From: Stercoripulliclostridium_A sp963642145
GTDB taxonomy: Bacteria; Bacillota; Clostridia; Christensenellales; DTU072
Reading direction: 5' to 3'
Length of the DNA stretch: 12,037 nucleotides
Assembly: GCA_963642145.1 (NCBI GenBank)
Contig: CAVIFU010000043.1
Coordinates: 1-12,037, forward strand
Program-made: the position numbers and the translations under genes
Part shown: positions 5,784 through 12,037 of the stretch, in pieces
How positions within the stretch are numbered: position 1 is the first letter of the stretch
Layout: each line of letters starts with the position of its first letter
Notes under the pieces: model-generated
What the model saw: only the letters and a program-made list of their open reading frames with translations
What the model was told of the DNA's origin: nothing
Database searches by the model: none

Positions 5784-7502
5784 CTAATCGTCGGCTCCGA
5801 GGTATTCGAGCTTGCTCTTGGGTGGCGGCGCCTTGCTGTCGCCGTGCTTAACAAAGAACATCAGCCCTATGGAGATTATGACGCATATCGTGGAATACAG
5901 GAAGAGGTATTTTGTGCCCCACTTGTCCATAATCGCACCTGCGATAAACGGCGCGATGGCTTGCGCGCTCATCGTTGCGGCGTAATAGTAACCGGTATAC
6001 TTGCCCACCGTGTCGGAGTTGCTGAGCTCGACAACCATCGGGAAGGTATTGACGTTGGCAATAATCAATCCGAAGCCGGCTATCAAATAGAATATCGTGA
6101 AGAGATACATCGCATAGCTGCTCGGCGCGCCCGCGAAGAAGAATATGAGTATAAACGAAAGTACAGCCAACGCCCATCCGAGCATAATCGACTTACGTCT
6201 GCCTATCTTGACGGCAAGTATGCCTACCGGGATAAACGCAACTGCGGAAATACCCATGGATATGCCGGAGATGATACCGCCCATACCCGAGCTCAGTCCG
6301 AGCGTCTTGGTGAGGTAAATGGAGAGGTTGGAGCTTATGGCGTTATAGCCCATAAACCACATAAATATGGAGGCAAGTATGAGTATGAGCGAAACGAGTC
6401 TTGCTTTTTTTGCTTTTTGGGGGTCTGCCGTAAGCAACTCTTTGTCGTCGCCGTTTTTGGCGGGGACTTCGTCCTCATCGTCATTGCTTATGCCGTACTC
6501 CTCGCAAAGCAAGGCGCATTCACGAACGAGTTTATTCTCGTTGACAAGCCACAAGAACAACCCGAGGAGAATAAGCATCGCCACGCCTACGCCTACGAAT
6601 ATTGCAATGTATCCGGTGGGGTTAATCAGTAGCGTAATGGTGTAAATCAAGAAGGCTATCGCACCGCCTACGCCGCCCATAAGGTTAATCATGGCGTTTG
6701 CTTGCGATCTGAGCGGTTTGGGGGTAACGTCCGGCATCAACGCAACCGCGGGGGAACGGAACGTTGCCATCGCGATAAGCACAAACAACAAAATTATCAT
6801 ATAAACGATAAGCGAAGCCGGCTGTTTTTTGGTAATGGTTTCGTTGATTTGGTCGGAAGCGTAGCAGTTGATGCCGGTTTTGACAAAATTGCTATACTCT
6901 TCAGTATATTGTTTATCGCCGTTCTTGTCGAGCTTGTAGCTGCCGTCATCGTTGGTTTGATAAGGGTTGAGGGCTATCTTCATGTAACGCGCCTTCAAAG
7001 CGGCTTCGTCATTTTTGATGTCCTCGTTCTTGCTTGCGAAATAAGTTCTGTCGCAATAGTCGGAGTCGTCTTTGCCGGCGTCGTAAAGCATGCCGTACAA
7101 GGCTTCCGCGTCGTAGGTCACGCCCTTATCGTCCGTGTAAGAATAGTTCTCAACGGCGGTATTCGTAATCTTTTCCCTAAGAGCCAAGCTCTGTTTGAGC
7201 TGAGCGTTGGAAGAGACGGGAACGAATATGATAAGTATCGCGCTGACTACCGTCCCGATTACTATAAACGGGGTACGTCTGCCGAAGCGTGATTTGGATT
7301 TATCCGAAATTTTTCCGAACAGCGGGAGCATGAACAACGAAAGCAAGTTGTCAAGTCCCATAATGAGTCCGCGCATCATATTGGAAAGACCATAGGTGTT
7401 TTCCAACAACAGCGGAATAACGTAATCGTACGCCGTCCAGAAAGCCATAATGATGGCGAACGCCAGACCGACTTTGATTGTTTTTTTGTAGTCGAGTTTC
7501 AT
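5784..7502 (-). CDS. MFS transporter, GPH/SLC45-like, with large extracytoplasmic insert
   Basis: A 572-residue membrane transporter of the major facilitator superfamily, most like the glycoside-pentoside-hexuronide/sucrose-carrier type, so a sugar or similar solute is a reasonable but unproven substrate. Seen: GKISDKSKSRFGRRTP (63-78), the motif-A loop between helices 2 and 3, and its second-half echo KIGRRKS (432-438); about twelve hydrophobic segments; a charged central cytoplasmic loop (about 321-367, rich in Asp/Glu then Lys); and a hydrophilic C-terminal tail. The odd part is a 130-residue hydrophilic insert (about 98-228) between helices 3 and 4, where most family members have a short external loop. 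It carries two cysteines (150, 213) and an Asp/Asn-rich stretch (LDKNGDKQ, 191-198). The start has an AAGGAG site. It is first in an operon with the secreted protein. Confidence 0.88.
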   Translation of the reverse strand: MKLDYKKTIKVGLAFAIIMAFWTAYDYVIPLLLENTYGLSNMMRGLIMGLDNLLSLFMLPLFGKISDKSKSRFGRRTPFIVIGTVVSAILIIFVPVSSNAQLKQSLALREKITNTAVENYSYTDDKGVTYDAEALYGMLYDAGKDDSDYCDRTYFASKNEDIKNDEAALKARYMKIALNPYQTNDDGSYKLDKNGDKQYTEEYSNFVKTGINCYASDQINETITKKQPASLIVYMIILLFVLIAMATFRSPAVALMPDVTPKPLRSQANAMINLMGGVGGAIAFLIYTITLLINPTGYIAIFVGVGVAMLILLGLFLWLVNENKLVRECALLCEEYGISNDDEDEVPAKNGDDKELLTADPQKAKKARLVSLILILASIFMWFMGYNAISSNLSIYLTKTLGLSSGMGGIISGISMGISAVAFIPVGILAVKIGRRKSIMLGWALAVLSFILIFFFAGAPSSYAMYLFTIFYLIAGFGLIIANVNTFPMVVELSNSDTVGKYTGYYYAATMSAQAIAPFIAGAIMDKWGTKYLFLYSTICVIISIGLMFFVKHGDSKAPPPKSKLEYLGADD

Positions 7503-7529
7503 TTTGTTTCTCCTTGGAAAGATACTTCT

Positions 7530-7558
7530 ATTATATAATATAACGCGCGTAAATACAA
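7530..7558 (-). promoter_or_regulatory. Promoter for the transporter operon
   Basis: On the minus strand, TTGTAT (7558-7553) and a perfect TATAAT (7535-7530) are separated by 17 nt. The predicted start near 7523 leaves a leader of only about 20 nt, which just accommodates the AAGGAG ribosome binding site before the ATG at 7502. Confidence 0.7.
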
Positions 7559-7582
7559 TACCGAATTTTTTGCCGTTTTCGA

Positions 7583-7612
7583 TTGAATTCGACGGGGAAC
7601 GTATAGTACAAT
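7583..7612 (+). promoter_or_regulatory. Divergent promoter for the MBL-fold gene
   Basis: TTGAAT (7583-7588) and TACAAT (7607-7612) are 18 nt apart. The start would fall near 7619, at the AAGGAG site (7619-7624), which makes a very short leader before the ATG at 7632. A start a few bases earlier is possible. Confidence 0.55.
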
Positions 7613-7631
7613 ATCTCTAAGGAGAATTCAT

Positions 7632-8768
7632 ATGGCAAAAAAGAAAAACGCTATGCAAAATCTACCCGTAAACAAAACCACTCTCGCCGTACTCATAGTA
7701 GTGGCGATAATTTTAGGTTTGCTTGTCGCGCTCGCATTCAGTCCCGTAGGGGCAGCCGTCATCGAAAAGATCGGCGCGTCGACGTCGGACGAAAACGCTT
7801 CAACGACCACCGCGCCTCCGCAAAGCGCAAACGTCGTTCGCTTGGGCGGCACGATTACCGCAAACGAAGCCGTCGTACTGGAAAACGTCGTCTTCAAGGC
7901 GCATTTCGTAGATGTCGGACAGGGCGACGCCATCATTCTCGAATTCAAAGACGGTTTGACGATAATGGTAGACGGCGGAAGCTCGTCAAGCGGACTTACC
8001 GCCACAAGAGCGGAACTGTTGTCCTATATGGCAATGTTGTCGCTCGACGATATAGACTACCTCATCGTCACGCATCCCGATACCGACCACTACAACATGC
8101 TTACCGCCGTAATGGACGCTTACGAGGTAAAAAACGTCATCTACAATAACTGCACCAAAAACGCAACTTACACGAGCCTGATAAAGAGAATAAACGAAGA
8201 GGTTTCGGGCGAACACAACCTTGCGATAGACGCGGACGGTTGCGACTACACCATAACGGGCGAATATTGCACCGTCAACGTATACGCGCCGGGCTACGAC
8301 AGATTCGAAAACGGCGACGGAGAGTATGACGCCTCCGAAAGTAACGGCATGAGCCCGATCATCACCGTCGAATCGGCAGGCAGAAAGCTACTGCTTACCG
8401 GTGACGCGGTAGGCAGCACCACCGAAACTTGGTTCATCGAAAAGCTCGGCGGCACCGCTTACGACGTCGATTTCCTCAAAGTCGGGCACCACGGTTCCGA
8501 CACAAGTTCTTCCGAAGCATTCCTCGACTACGTCACCGCCGAGTACGCCATAATAATGTGCGACGACGGTTCCGCCTACAAGCACCCGATCGCCACCGTA
8601 ATGAACAAGCTGTTCGACAGAAGCATAATCACTTACCGCACCAATAGGCACGGCAACATCGTGCTGTACATTGACGACGACGGCGACTTTGCTTTCGGCG
8701 TGGAAAACGAAGTCCCCGTGGAAAACAACAAAAACTTAAATAACGACCATATGCTCATAACCAAGTAG
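7632..8768 (+). CDS. Membrane-anchored ComEC-like metallo-beta-lactamase-fold hydrolase
   Basis: A 378-residue protein with a basic N-terminus (MAKKKNAMQ), one membrane helix (about 18-37), a Ser/Thr-rich linker (about 49-68), and a metallo-beta-lactamase domain of the type found at the C-terminus of the DNA-uptake protein ComEC/Rec2 (about 88-355). Seen: FVDVGQGDA (92-100), metal-binding THPDTDH (147-153), TGDA with Asp258, GHHGSD (285-290) and a late KHP (His318). All expected metal ligands are present. The positive-inside rule puts the catalytic domain outside the cytoplasm. The family includes nucleases and phosphodiesterases; there is no ComEC channel part here, so a DNA-uptake role should not be assumed. 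The AAGGAG site fixes the start. It stands alone between a divergent promoter and a strong terminator. Confidence 0.87.
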   Translation: MAKKKNAMQNLPVNKTTLAVLIVVAIILGLLVALAFSPVGAAVIEKIGASTSDENASTTTAPPQSANVVRLGGTITANEAVVLENVVFKAHFVDVGQGDAIILEFKDGLTIMVDGGSSSSGLTATRAELLSYMAMLSLDDIDYLIVTHPDTDHYNMLTAVMDAYEVKNVIYNNCTKNATYTSLIKRINEEVSGEHNLAIDADGCDYTITGEYCTVNVYAPGYDRFENGDGEYDASESNGMSPIITVESAGRKLLLTGDAVGSTTETWFIEKLGGTAYDVDFLKVGHHGSDTSSSEAFLDYVTAEYAIIMCDDGSAYKHPIATVMNKLFDRSIITYRTNRHGNIVLYIDDDGDFAFGVENEVPVENNKNLNNDHMLITK

Positions 8769-8775
8769 TTTGAGT

Positions 8776-8815
8776 ATATTGCGCAATATGCCTCCCTAAA
8801 TCGCATTTACGGGAG
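8776..8815. repeat. Two dyads ahead of the terminator
   Basis: A perfect 14-bp palindrome, ATATTGCGCAATAT (8776-8789), is followed by a second dyad, CTCCCTAAAT (8792-8801) against ATTTACGGGAG (8805-8815), a 10-bp stem with one bulged C and a CGC loop. Neither has a T-run. They could stabilise the 3' end of the MBL gene transcript or bind a protein. Confidence 0.6.
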
Positions 8816-8828
8816 CCCTAACAACAAA

Positions 8829-8863
8829 AAACGGCAAGGGAAGAGGACATTCCCTTGCCGTTT
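8829..8863. terminator. Strong Rho-independent terminator between convergent genes
   Basis: A perfect 14-bp stem (8829-8842 with 8850-8863, core CGGCAAGGG/CCCTTGCCG) has a 7-nt loop. On the minus strand it is followed by a T-run (complement of the A-rich 8821-8831), ideal for ending clpB transcription. On the plus strand the T-run is short (TTTCGTT), so it is weaker but still plausible for the MBL-fold gene. Confidence 0.9.
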
Positions 8864-8882
8864 CGTTATGGCGGTTCTTATT

Positions 8883-11459
8883 TTATCTCACAATGACGTT
8901 GCCGTCTTGAGCGTCTACCGTCAGGGTGTCGCCCTCGGAAAGGTCGCCTTTGAGTATCGCGCGAGCAACTTCGGTCTCGACCTTGCTTTCGATAAATCTC
9001 TTGAGCGGACGCGCACCGAACTCGGGGCTGTATCCGCCGTCGATAATCGCTTGCTTGCCGGCTTCGGTGACGTCGAGTTTCAAGCCCTGTCTTTCCAGAC
9101 GCGCACGTAACTTGTTAAGCAACAGATCCGCTATGCTCTTGACTGCGTCCTTATCGAGCGGAGTGAACGTTACGATGTCGTCCAACCTGTTGAGGAATTC
9201 GGGACGGAACGTGGATTTGAGCAAGCTTTCCACTTGGGCTTTGGCTTCGTCCGAGACTTTGCCGTCTTTGATGCCGTCAAGGATATATGAGCTACCGAGG
9301 TTCGACGTCATGATGATGACGGTGTTTTTGAAGTTTACCGTTCTGCCTTGGCTGTCCGTTACCCTGCCGTCGTCGAGGACTTGAAGCAGTATATTGAAGA
9401 CGTCGGGGTGGGCTTTTTCTATTTCGTCGAACAGTATTACCGAGTAGGGTTTACGCCTTACCGCTTCCGTAAGCTGTCCGCCTTCGTCGTAGCCGACGTA
9501 TCCCGGAGGCGCGCCTATCAAACGCGATACGGAGAACTTCTCCATATACTCGGTCATATCGATACGAATAAGGTTGCGTTCGTCATCGAACAGGTATTCG
9601 GCAAGCGTCTTGGCAAGCTCCGTTTTACCTACGCCCGTGGGTCCCAAGAACATGAACGAACCGATAGGTCTGTTCTCGTCCGCAATGCCTGCACGCGAAC
9701 GCAATATCGCTTCGGCAACTTTCTCTACGGCTTCGTCCTGCCCTATTACGCGTTTATGCAACTCTTCCGGCAGTTTGAGAAGTTTTTGCTTCTCGCTCTC
9801 CATCAGCTTGCTTACGGGTATGCCCGTCCACTTGGAAACTATCAGGGATATTTCGTCCTCGGTGACCTCGGCGCGGAGTAGCGCGCTCTTGCCCGAGGAT
9901 TTCTTTTCCGCTTCCTTGAGCTTTGCCTGCAAAGCGGGCAACTTGCCGTAACGGAGCTCTGCCGCCTTGTTGTAGTCGTAATTACGCGTGGCGCGCTCTA
10001 TTTCCAAGTTGACTTTGTCAATTTCCGCTTTGGTGGCTTGGGTTGCGGCTATCTCTTTCTTTTCCTCTTCGAGCTTTGCCTTCATGCCGTTGAACTTCTC
10101 TTGCAATTCCGCAAGCTCCTTCTTTACCGCCGCCGCGCGGTCGAGCGAAAGTTTGTCGGACTCTTTGGCAAGCGCACGCTCCTCTATTTCGAGTTGCATG
10201 ATCTTACGCGATATGACGTCCATTTCCGTAGGCATCGAGTCTATCTCGGTACGTATCATGGCGCATGCCTCGTCCACAAGGTCGATGGCTTTGTCGGGGA
10301 GGAACCTATCCGATACGTATCTGTCCGAAAGCGTCGCCGCCGCTACCAACGCGCGGTCGTGTATCTTGACGCCGTGGAAGATCTCATACCTCTCTTTGAG
10401 TCCGCGGAGTATGGCAATCGTGTCCTCCACGGTAGGCTCCGATACCATGACGGGTTGGAACCTTCTCTCGAGTGCGGGGTCCTTTTCTATATACTTTCGG
10501 TACTCATCCAAGGTGGTTGCGCCTATGCAGTGCAGCTCGCCGCGCGCCAACATGGGTTTGAGTAAGTTGCCCGCGTCCATGCTGCCTTCCGTCTTGCCGG
10601 CACCTACTATGGTGTGTAGCTCGTCTATGAACAGCAACGTGCGCCCTTCTTGTTTTTTGATTTCGTTAAGTACGGCTTTGAGCCTTTCTTCGAACTCGCC
10701 GCGGTACTTCGCGCCTGCGATAAGCGCGCCCATATCCAAGGCGAATATGTGCTTATCTTTGAGTCCGTCCGGGACGTCGCCCTTGGTGATACGTTGGGCA
10801 AGTCCCTCGGCTATAGCCGTTTTACCTACGCCGGGTTCGCCTATCAGCACGGGGTTGTTTTTGGTCTTACGCGAAAGTATCCTTATTACGTTACGTATCT
10901 CGTCGTCCCTGCCGATAACCGGGTCGGTCTTGCCCTGACGCGCACGGTCCACGAGGTCGTATCCGTATTTTTTGAGGGCGTCGAAGGTACTTTCCGGGCT
11001 GTCACCGGTTACGGGAGAGGTTTTGACTTTTTGTAGTTCGGCGCGGAAAGTTTTTTCCGTCACGCCGTAATTCTTGAAGACTTGCTCGAGCGCGGAAGGG
11101 CATTTTGCGAGGATCGCGGAGAACAGATGCTCTACACTGACGTACTCGTCGCCGTCCTTTTCCGCAAGCTTTTCCGCCTCGTTGACGATTAGGGTAAGAT
11201 CCCTACCGAAATATGCTTCGCCTGCGGAGTTGCCTCCGATGACGGGCATTTGGTCGATAACGCGTTTGACGTCGGCGATCAAGGCGGAATTATTATGAGA
11301 TATGCGTTCCGTAAGGGTGGAAATCAAGCCCTCCTTATCCGTTAGCATTGCGTATGCAAGATGTTCGGGGCGAATTTCACCATGACGCATTTCGAGCGCG
11401 AGTGTACGCGCGTCGTTTACGGCTTGAACCGCTTTGCGTGTGTATTTTTCAAAATTCAT
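8883..11459 (-). CDS. clpB: ClpB protein disaggregase
   Basis: An 858-residue AAA+ chaperone of the Hsp100 family, full family length. It is a cytoplasmic hexamer that threads aggregated proteins through its pore and normally works with DnaK/DnaJ/GrpE. Domains in order: Clp N-domain (about 1-145); first AAA+ module with Walker A GEPGVGKT (207-214), pore-loop KYRGEFEERL (251-260), Walker B LLFIDE (275-280) and arginine fingers ERRF (331-334); the ClpB-specific coiled-coil middle domain (about 405-525); second module with Walker A GPTGVGKT (606-613), pore-loop GYVGYDEGG (653-661), Walker B ILFDE (675-679), FLNRLDD (755-761) and sensor-2 GARPLKR (815-821). No ClpP-binding loop is recognisable, as expected of ClpB. 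The AAGGAGG site fixes the start. The upstream CIRCE points to HrcA heat-shock control. Confidence 0.97.
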   Translation of the reverse strand: MNFEKYTRKAVQAVNDARTLALEMRHGEIRPEHLAYAMLTDKEGLISTLTERISHNNSALIADVKRVIDQMPVIGGNSAGEAYFGRDLTLIVNEAEKLAEKDGDEYVSVEHLFSAILAKCPSALEQVFKNYGVTEKTFRAELQKVKTSPVTGDSPESTFDALKKYGYDLVDRARQGKTDPVIGRDDEIRNVIRILSRKTKNNPVLIGEPGVGKTAIAEGLAQRITKGDVPDGLKDKHIFALDMGALIAGAKYRGEFEERLKAVLNEIKKQEGRTLLFIDELHTIVGAGKTEGSMDAGNLLKPMLARGELHCIGATTLDEYRKYIEKDPALERRFQPVMVSEPTVEDTIAILRGLKERYEIFHGVKIHDRALVAAATLSDRYVSDRFLPDKAIDLVDEACAMIRTEIDSMPTEMDVISRKIMQLEIEERALAKESDKLSLDRAAAVKKELAELQEKFNGMKAKLEEEKKEIAATQATKAEIDKVNLEIERATRNYDYNKAAELRYGKLPALQAKLKEAEKKSSGKSALLRAEVTEDEISLIVSKWTGIPVSKLMESEKQKLLKLPEELHKRVIGQDEAVEKVAEAILRSRAGIADENRPIGSFMFLGPTGVGKTELAKTLAEYLFDDERNLIRIDMTEYMEKFSVSRLIGAPPGYVGYDEGGQLTEAVRRKPYSVILFDEIEKAHPDVFNILLQVLDDGRVTDSQGRTVNFKNTVIIMTSNLGSSYILDGIKDGKVSDEAKAQVESLLKSTFRPEFLNRLDDIVTFTPLDKDAVKSIADLLLNKLRARLERQGLKLDVTEAGKQAIIDGGYSPEFGARPLKRFIESKVETEVARAILKGDLSEGDTLTVDAQDGNVIVR

Positions 11460-11494
11460 ACATGCCTCCTTTTAGCAGTCAAGTGTTAGCATTG

Positions 11495-11521
11495 TTAGCA
11501 CTCTAACCATCTGATTGCTAA
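11495..11521. promoter_or_regulatory. CIRCE operator (HrcA-binding site) of clpB
   Basis: TTAGCACTC (11495-11503), nine spacer bases, then GATTGCTAA (11513-11521). This matches the CIRCE consensus TTAGCACTC-N9-GAGTGCTAA with a single mismatch (T for G at 11515). It overlaps the predicted clpB start site (near 11516), as expected for repression by HrcA. Two further TTAGCA copies lie at 11472-11477 and 11486-11491. Confidence 0.88.
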
Positions 11522-11522
11522 T

Positions 11523-11550
11523 ATTATAGCTCAAAAAAATTAAATGTCAA
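11523..11550 (-). promoter_or_regulatory. Near-consensus sigma-A promoter of clpB
   Basis: On the minus strand a perfect TTGACA (11550-11545) and a perfect TATAAT (11528-11523) are separated by 16 nt. The leader to the ATG at 11459 is about 57 nt and contains most of the CIRCE element and an AAGGAGG ribosome binding site. Confidence 0.88.
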
Positions 11551-11803
11551 GCGTTTGAGCCAAATATTTATAGATATTATCCGTTTGGGGAGGCATATAT
11601 GCTCTTTACATGATAAAAGAGCGCGTCGCGCTCTTTTATCAAAGGAGGAGATTAGATGAAAAAGTTACAAATGTAACTCGTCTTTGTGCTTATATTATGG
11701 CGCGCACACCTTAAAAGCGTATTAAAAAATAAAAGTTTTAGAAAATTTTTTGAAGTCGCCGGGCAAAAAATCATGCAGAAGAATAAAAAGTTGGTTTTTC
11801 CTA
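11551..11803. other. Intergenic region with two ribosome-site-led minigenes
   Basis: Apart from the hairpin at 11611-11641, this stretch holds no normal gene. A GGGGAGG site (11587-11593) precedes an ATG at 11599 encoding only MLFT before a TGA that lies at the foot of the hairpin. Right after the hairpin, AAAGGAGGAG (11641-11650) precedes an ATG at 11656 encoding MKKLQM before a TAA. The palindrome GTTACAAATGTAAC (11664-11677) covers the end of the second. The rest (11678-11803) is AT-rich with no clear signal. These may be leader peptides, part of a small RNA, or remains of decayed genes. Confidence 0.35.
11611..11641. terminator. Perfect hairpin, probable bidirectional terminator
   Basis: Fifteen bases on each side of T11626 are perfectly complementary (TGATAAAAGAGCGCG and its reverse complement). 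The GC-rich core GAGCGCG/CGCGCTC is flanked by AAAA and TTTT, the usual look of a terminator whose T-run pairs with upstream A. No gene in the window clearly ends here: clpB starts on the other side and radC begins 225 nt downstream. Confidence 0.7.
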
Positions 11804-11831
11804 TTGACATAGGGCGAAGATACGATATATT
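11804..11831 (+). promoter_or_regulatory. Promoter of the RadC-family gene
   Basis: A perfect TTGACA (11804-11809) and TATATT (11826-11831) are separated by 16 nt. Transcription would start near 11838, giving a leader of about 28 nt that includes the GGAGGAG site. Confidence 0.75.
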
Positions 11832-11865
11832 TTTTGTAAGTATACTATGGAGGAGCTATTTGTAT

Positions 11866-12037
11866 ATGGGCTTAGGTAGGCGTGAACGGGTTAAGGACAA
11901 AGTGCGTGACGGCGGATTGAAAGCCCTAAGCACTGTCGAAGTTCTCGAGCTGATGCTCTATCCGTTCATTCCGCGTAAAGACACCATGGGTATAGCAAAA
12001 GATTTACTTGCGCGTTTCGGAGGACTAGAACAAGTTC
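11866..12037 (+). CDS. radC: RadC-family (JAB/MPN domain) protein, N-terminal part
   Basis: The first 57 codons of a gene cut by the right edge. The visible protein begins MGLGRRERVKDK and then has the RadC N-terminal helix-hairpin-helix region, recognisable by VLELMLYPFIPRKDT and IAKDLLARFGGL. RadC proteins carry a C-terminal JAB1/MPN metalloprotease-like domain, which is outside the window; the old DNA-repair label is not well supported for the family. A GGAGGAG site (11849-11855) lies 10 nt before this ATG. An in-frame TTG at 11860 is closer to the site and is an alternative start that would add only two residues. Confidence 0.82.
   Translation, partial: MGLGRRERVKDKVRDGGLKALSTVEVLELMLYPFIPRKDTMGIAKDLLARFGGLEQV

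Noticed and set aside
5844..6632. 262-codon plus-strand frame opposite the transporter gene
   Set aside because: It is rich in charged residues and Tyr/His with no domain, antisense to a clear membrane protein; a shadow.
9988..10938. Long 316-codon plus-strand frame opposite clpB
   Set aside because: It is a Ser/Leu-rich antisense shadow of the strongly supported clpB gene, as are the other plus-strand frames there.
11546..11566. Possible CtsR box upstream of clpB
   Set aside because: Only isolated GTCAA and TTTGA elements are present, without the tandem heptad repeat required, and the first is simply the -35 box.

Overview
This window looks like chromosomal DNA of a Bacillota (Firmicutes, Clostridia-like) bacterium, probably an uncultured gut or anaerobic lineage. 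The evidence is strong AGGAG-type ribosome binding sites, canonical TTGACA/TATAAT promoters, a CIRCE operator in front of clpB, AT-rich intergenic DNA around genes of moderate GC, and several lineage-specific secreted proteins. The finer rank is a guess. No rRNA, tRNA, CRISPR array or transposase gene was seen.

Layout. Positions 1-32 are the first codons of a minus-strand gene that runs off the left edge. Positions 33-442 form an AT-rich intergenic region with a 22-bp perfect inverted repeat (70-91 and 239-260) that encloses 147 bp carrying a strong right-facing promoter. This is the architecture of an invertible (phase-variable) promoter and is the main discovery candidate. Next comes a tight plus-strand operon: a HAD phosphatase, dihydrolipoyl dehydrogenase (E3), and a single-chain fused alpha/beta 2-oxoacid dehydrogenase E1. 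It is closed by a terminator that overlaps the last stop codon. No E2 gene is present. A convergent minus-strand pair follows (MFS transporter, then a secreted protein of unknown function), expressed from a divergent promoter region at about 7503-7631. That region also serves a membrane-anchored ComEC-like metallo-beta-lactamase-fold protein on the plus strand. A strong bidirectional terminator separates the latter from clpB (minus strand), which has a near-consensus promoter and a CIRCE element. The last intergenic region holds a terminator hairpin flanked by two very short reading frames. The window ends in the start of a RadC-family gene.

How the genes work together. E3 and fused E1 would be two of the three parts of a 2-oxoacid dehydrogenase complex; E2 must be elsewhere or the complex is unusual. 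ClpB is the stress disaggregase and is likely under HrcA control. The transporter and secreted protein are translationally linked. The left-edge gene appears to lack its own strong promoter in the present orientation, but would gain one with a leader of about 72 nt if the 70-260 segment flipped.
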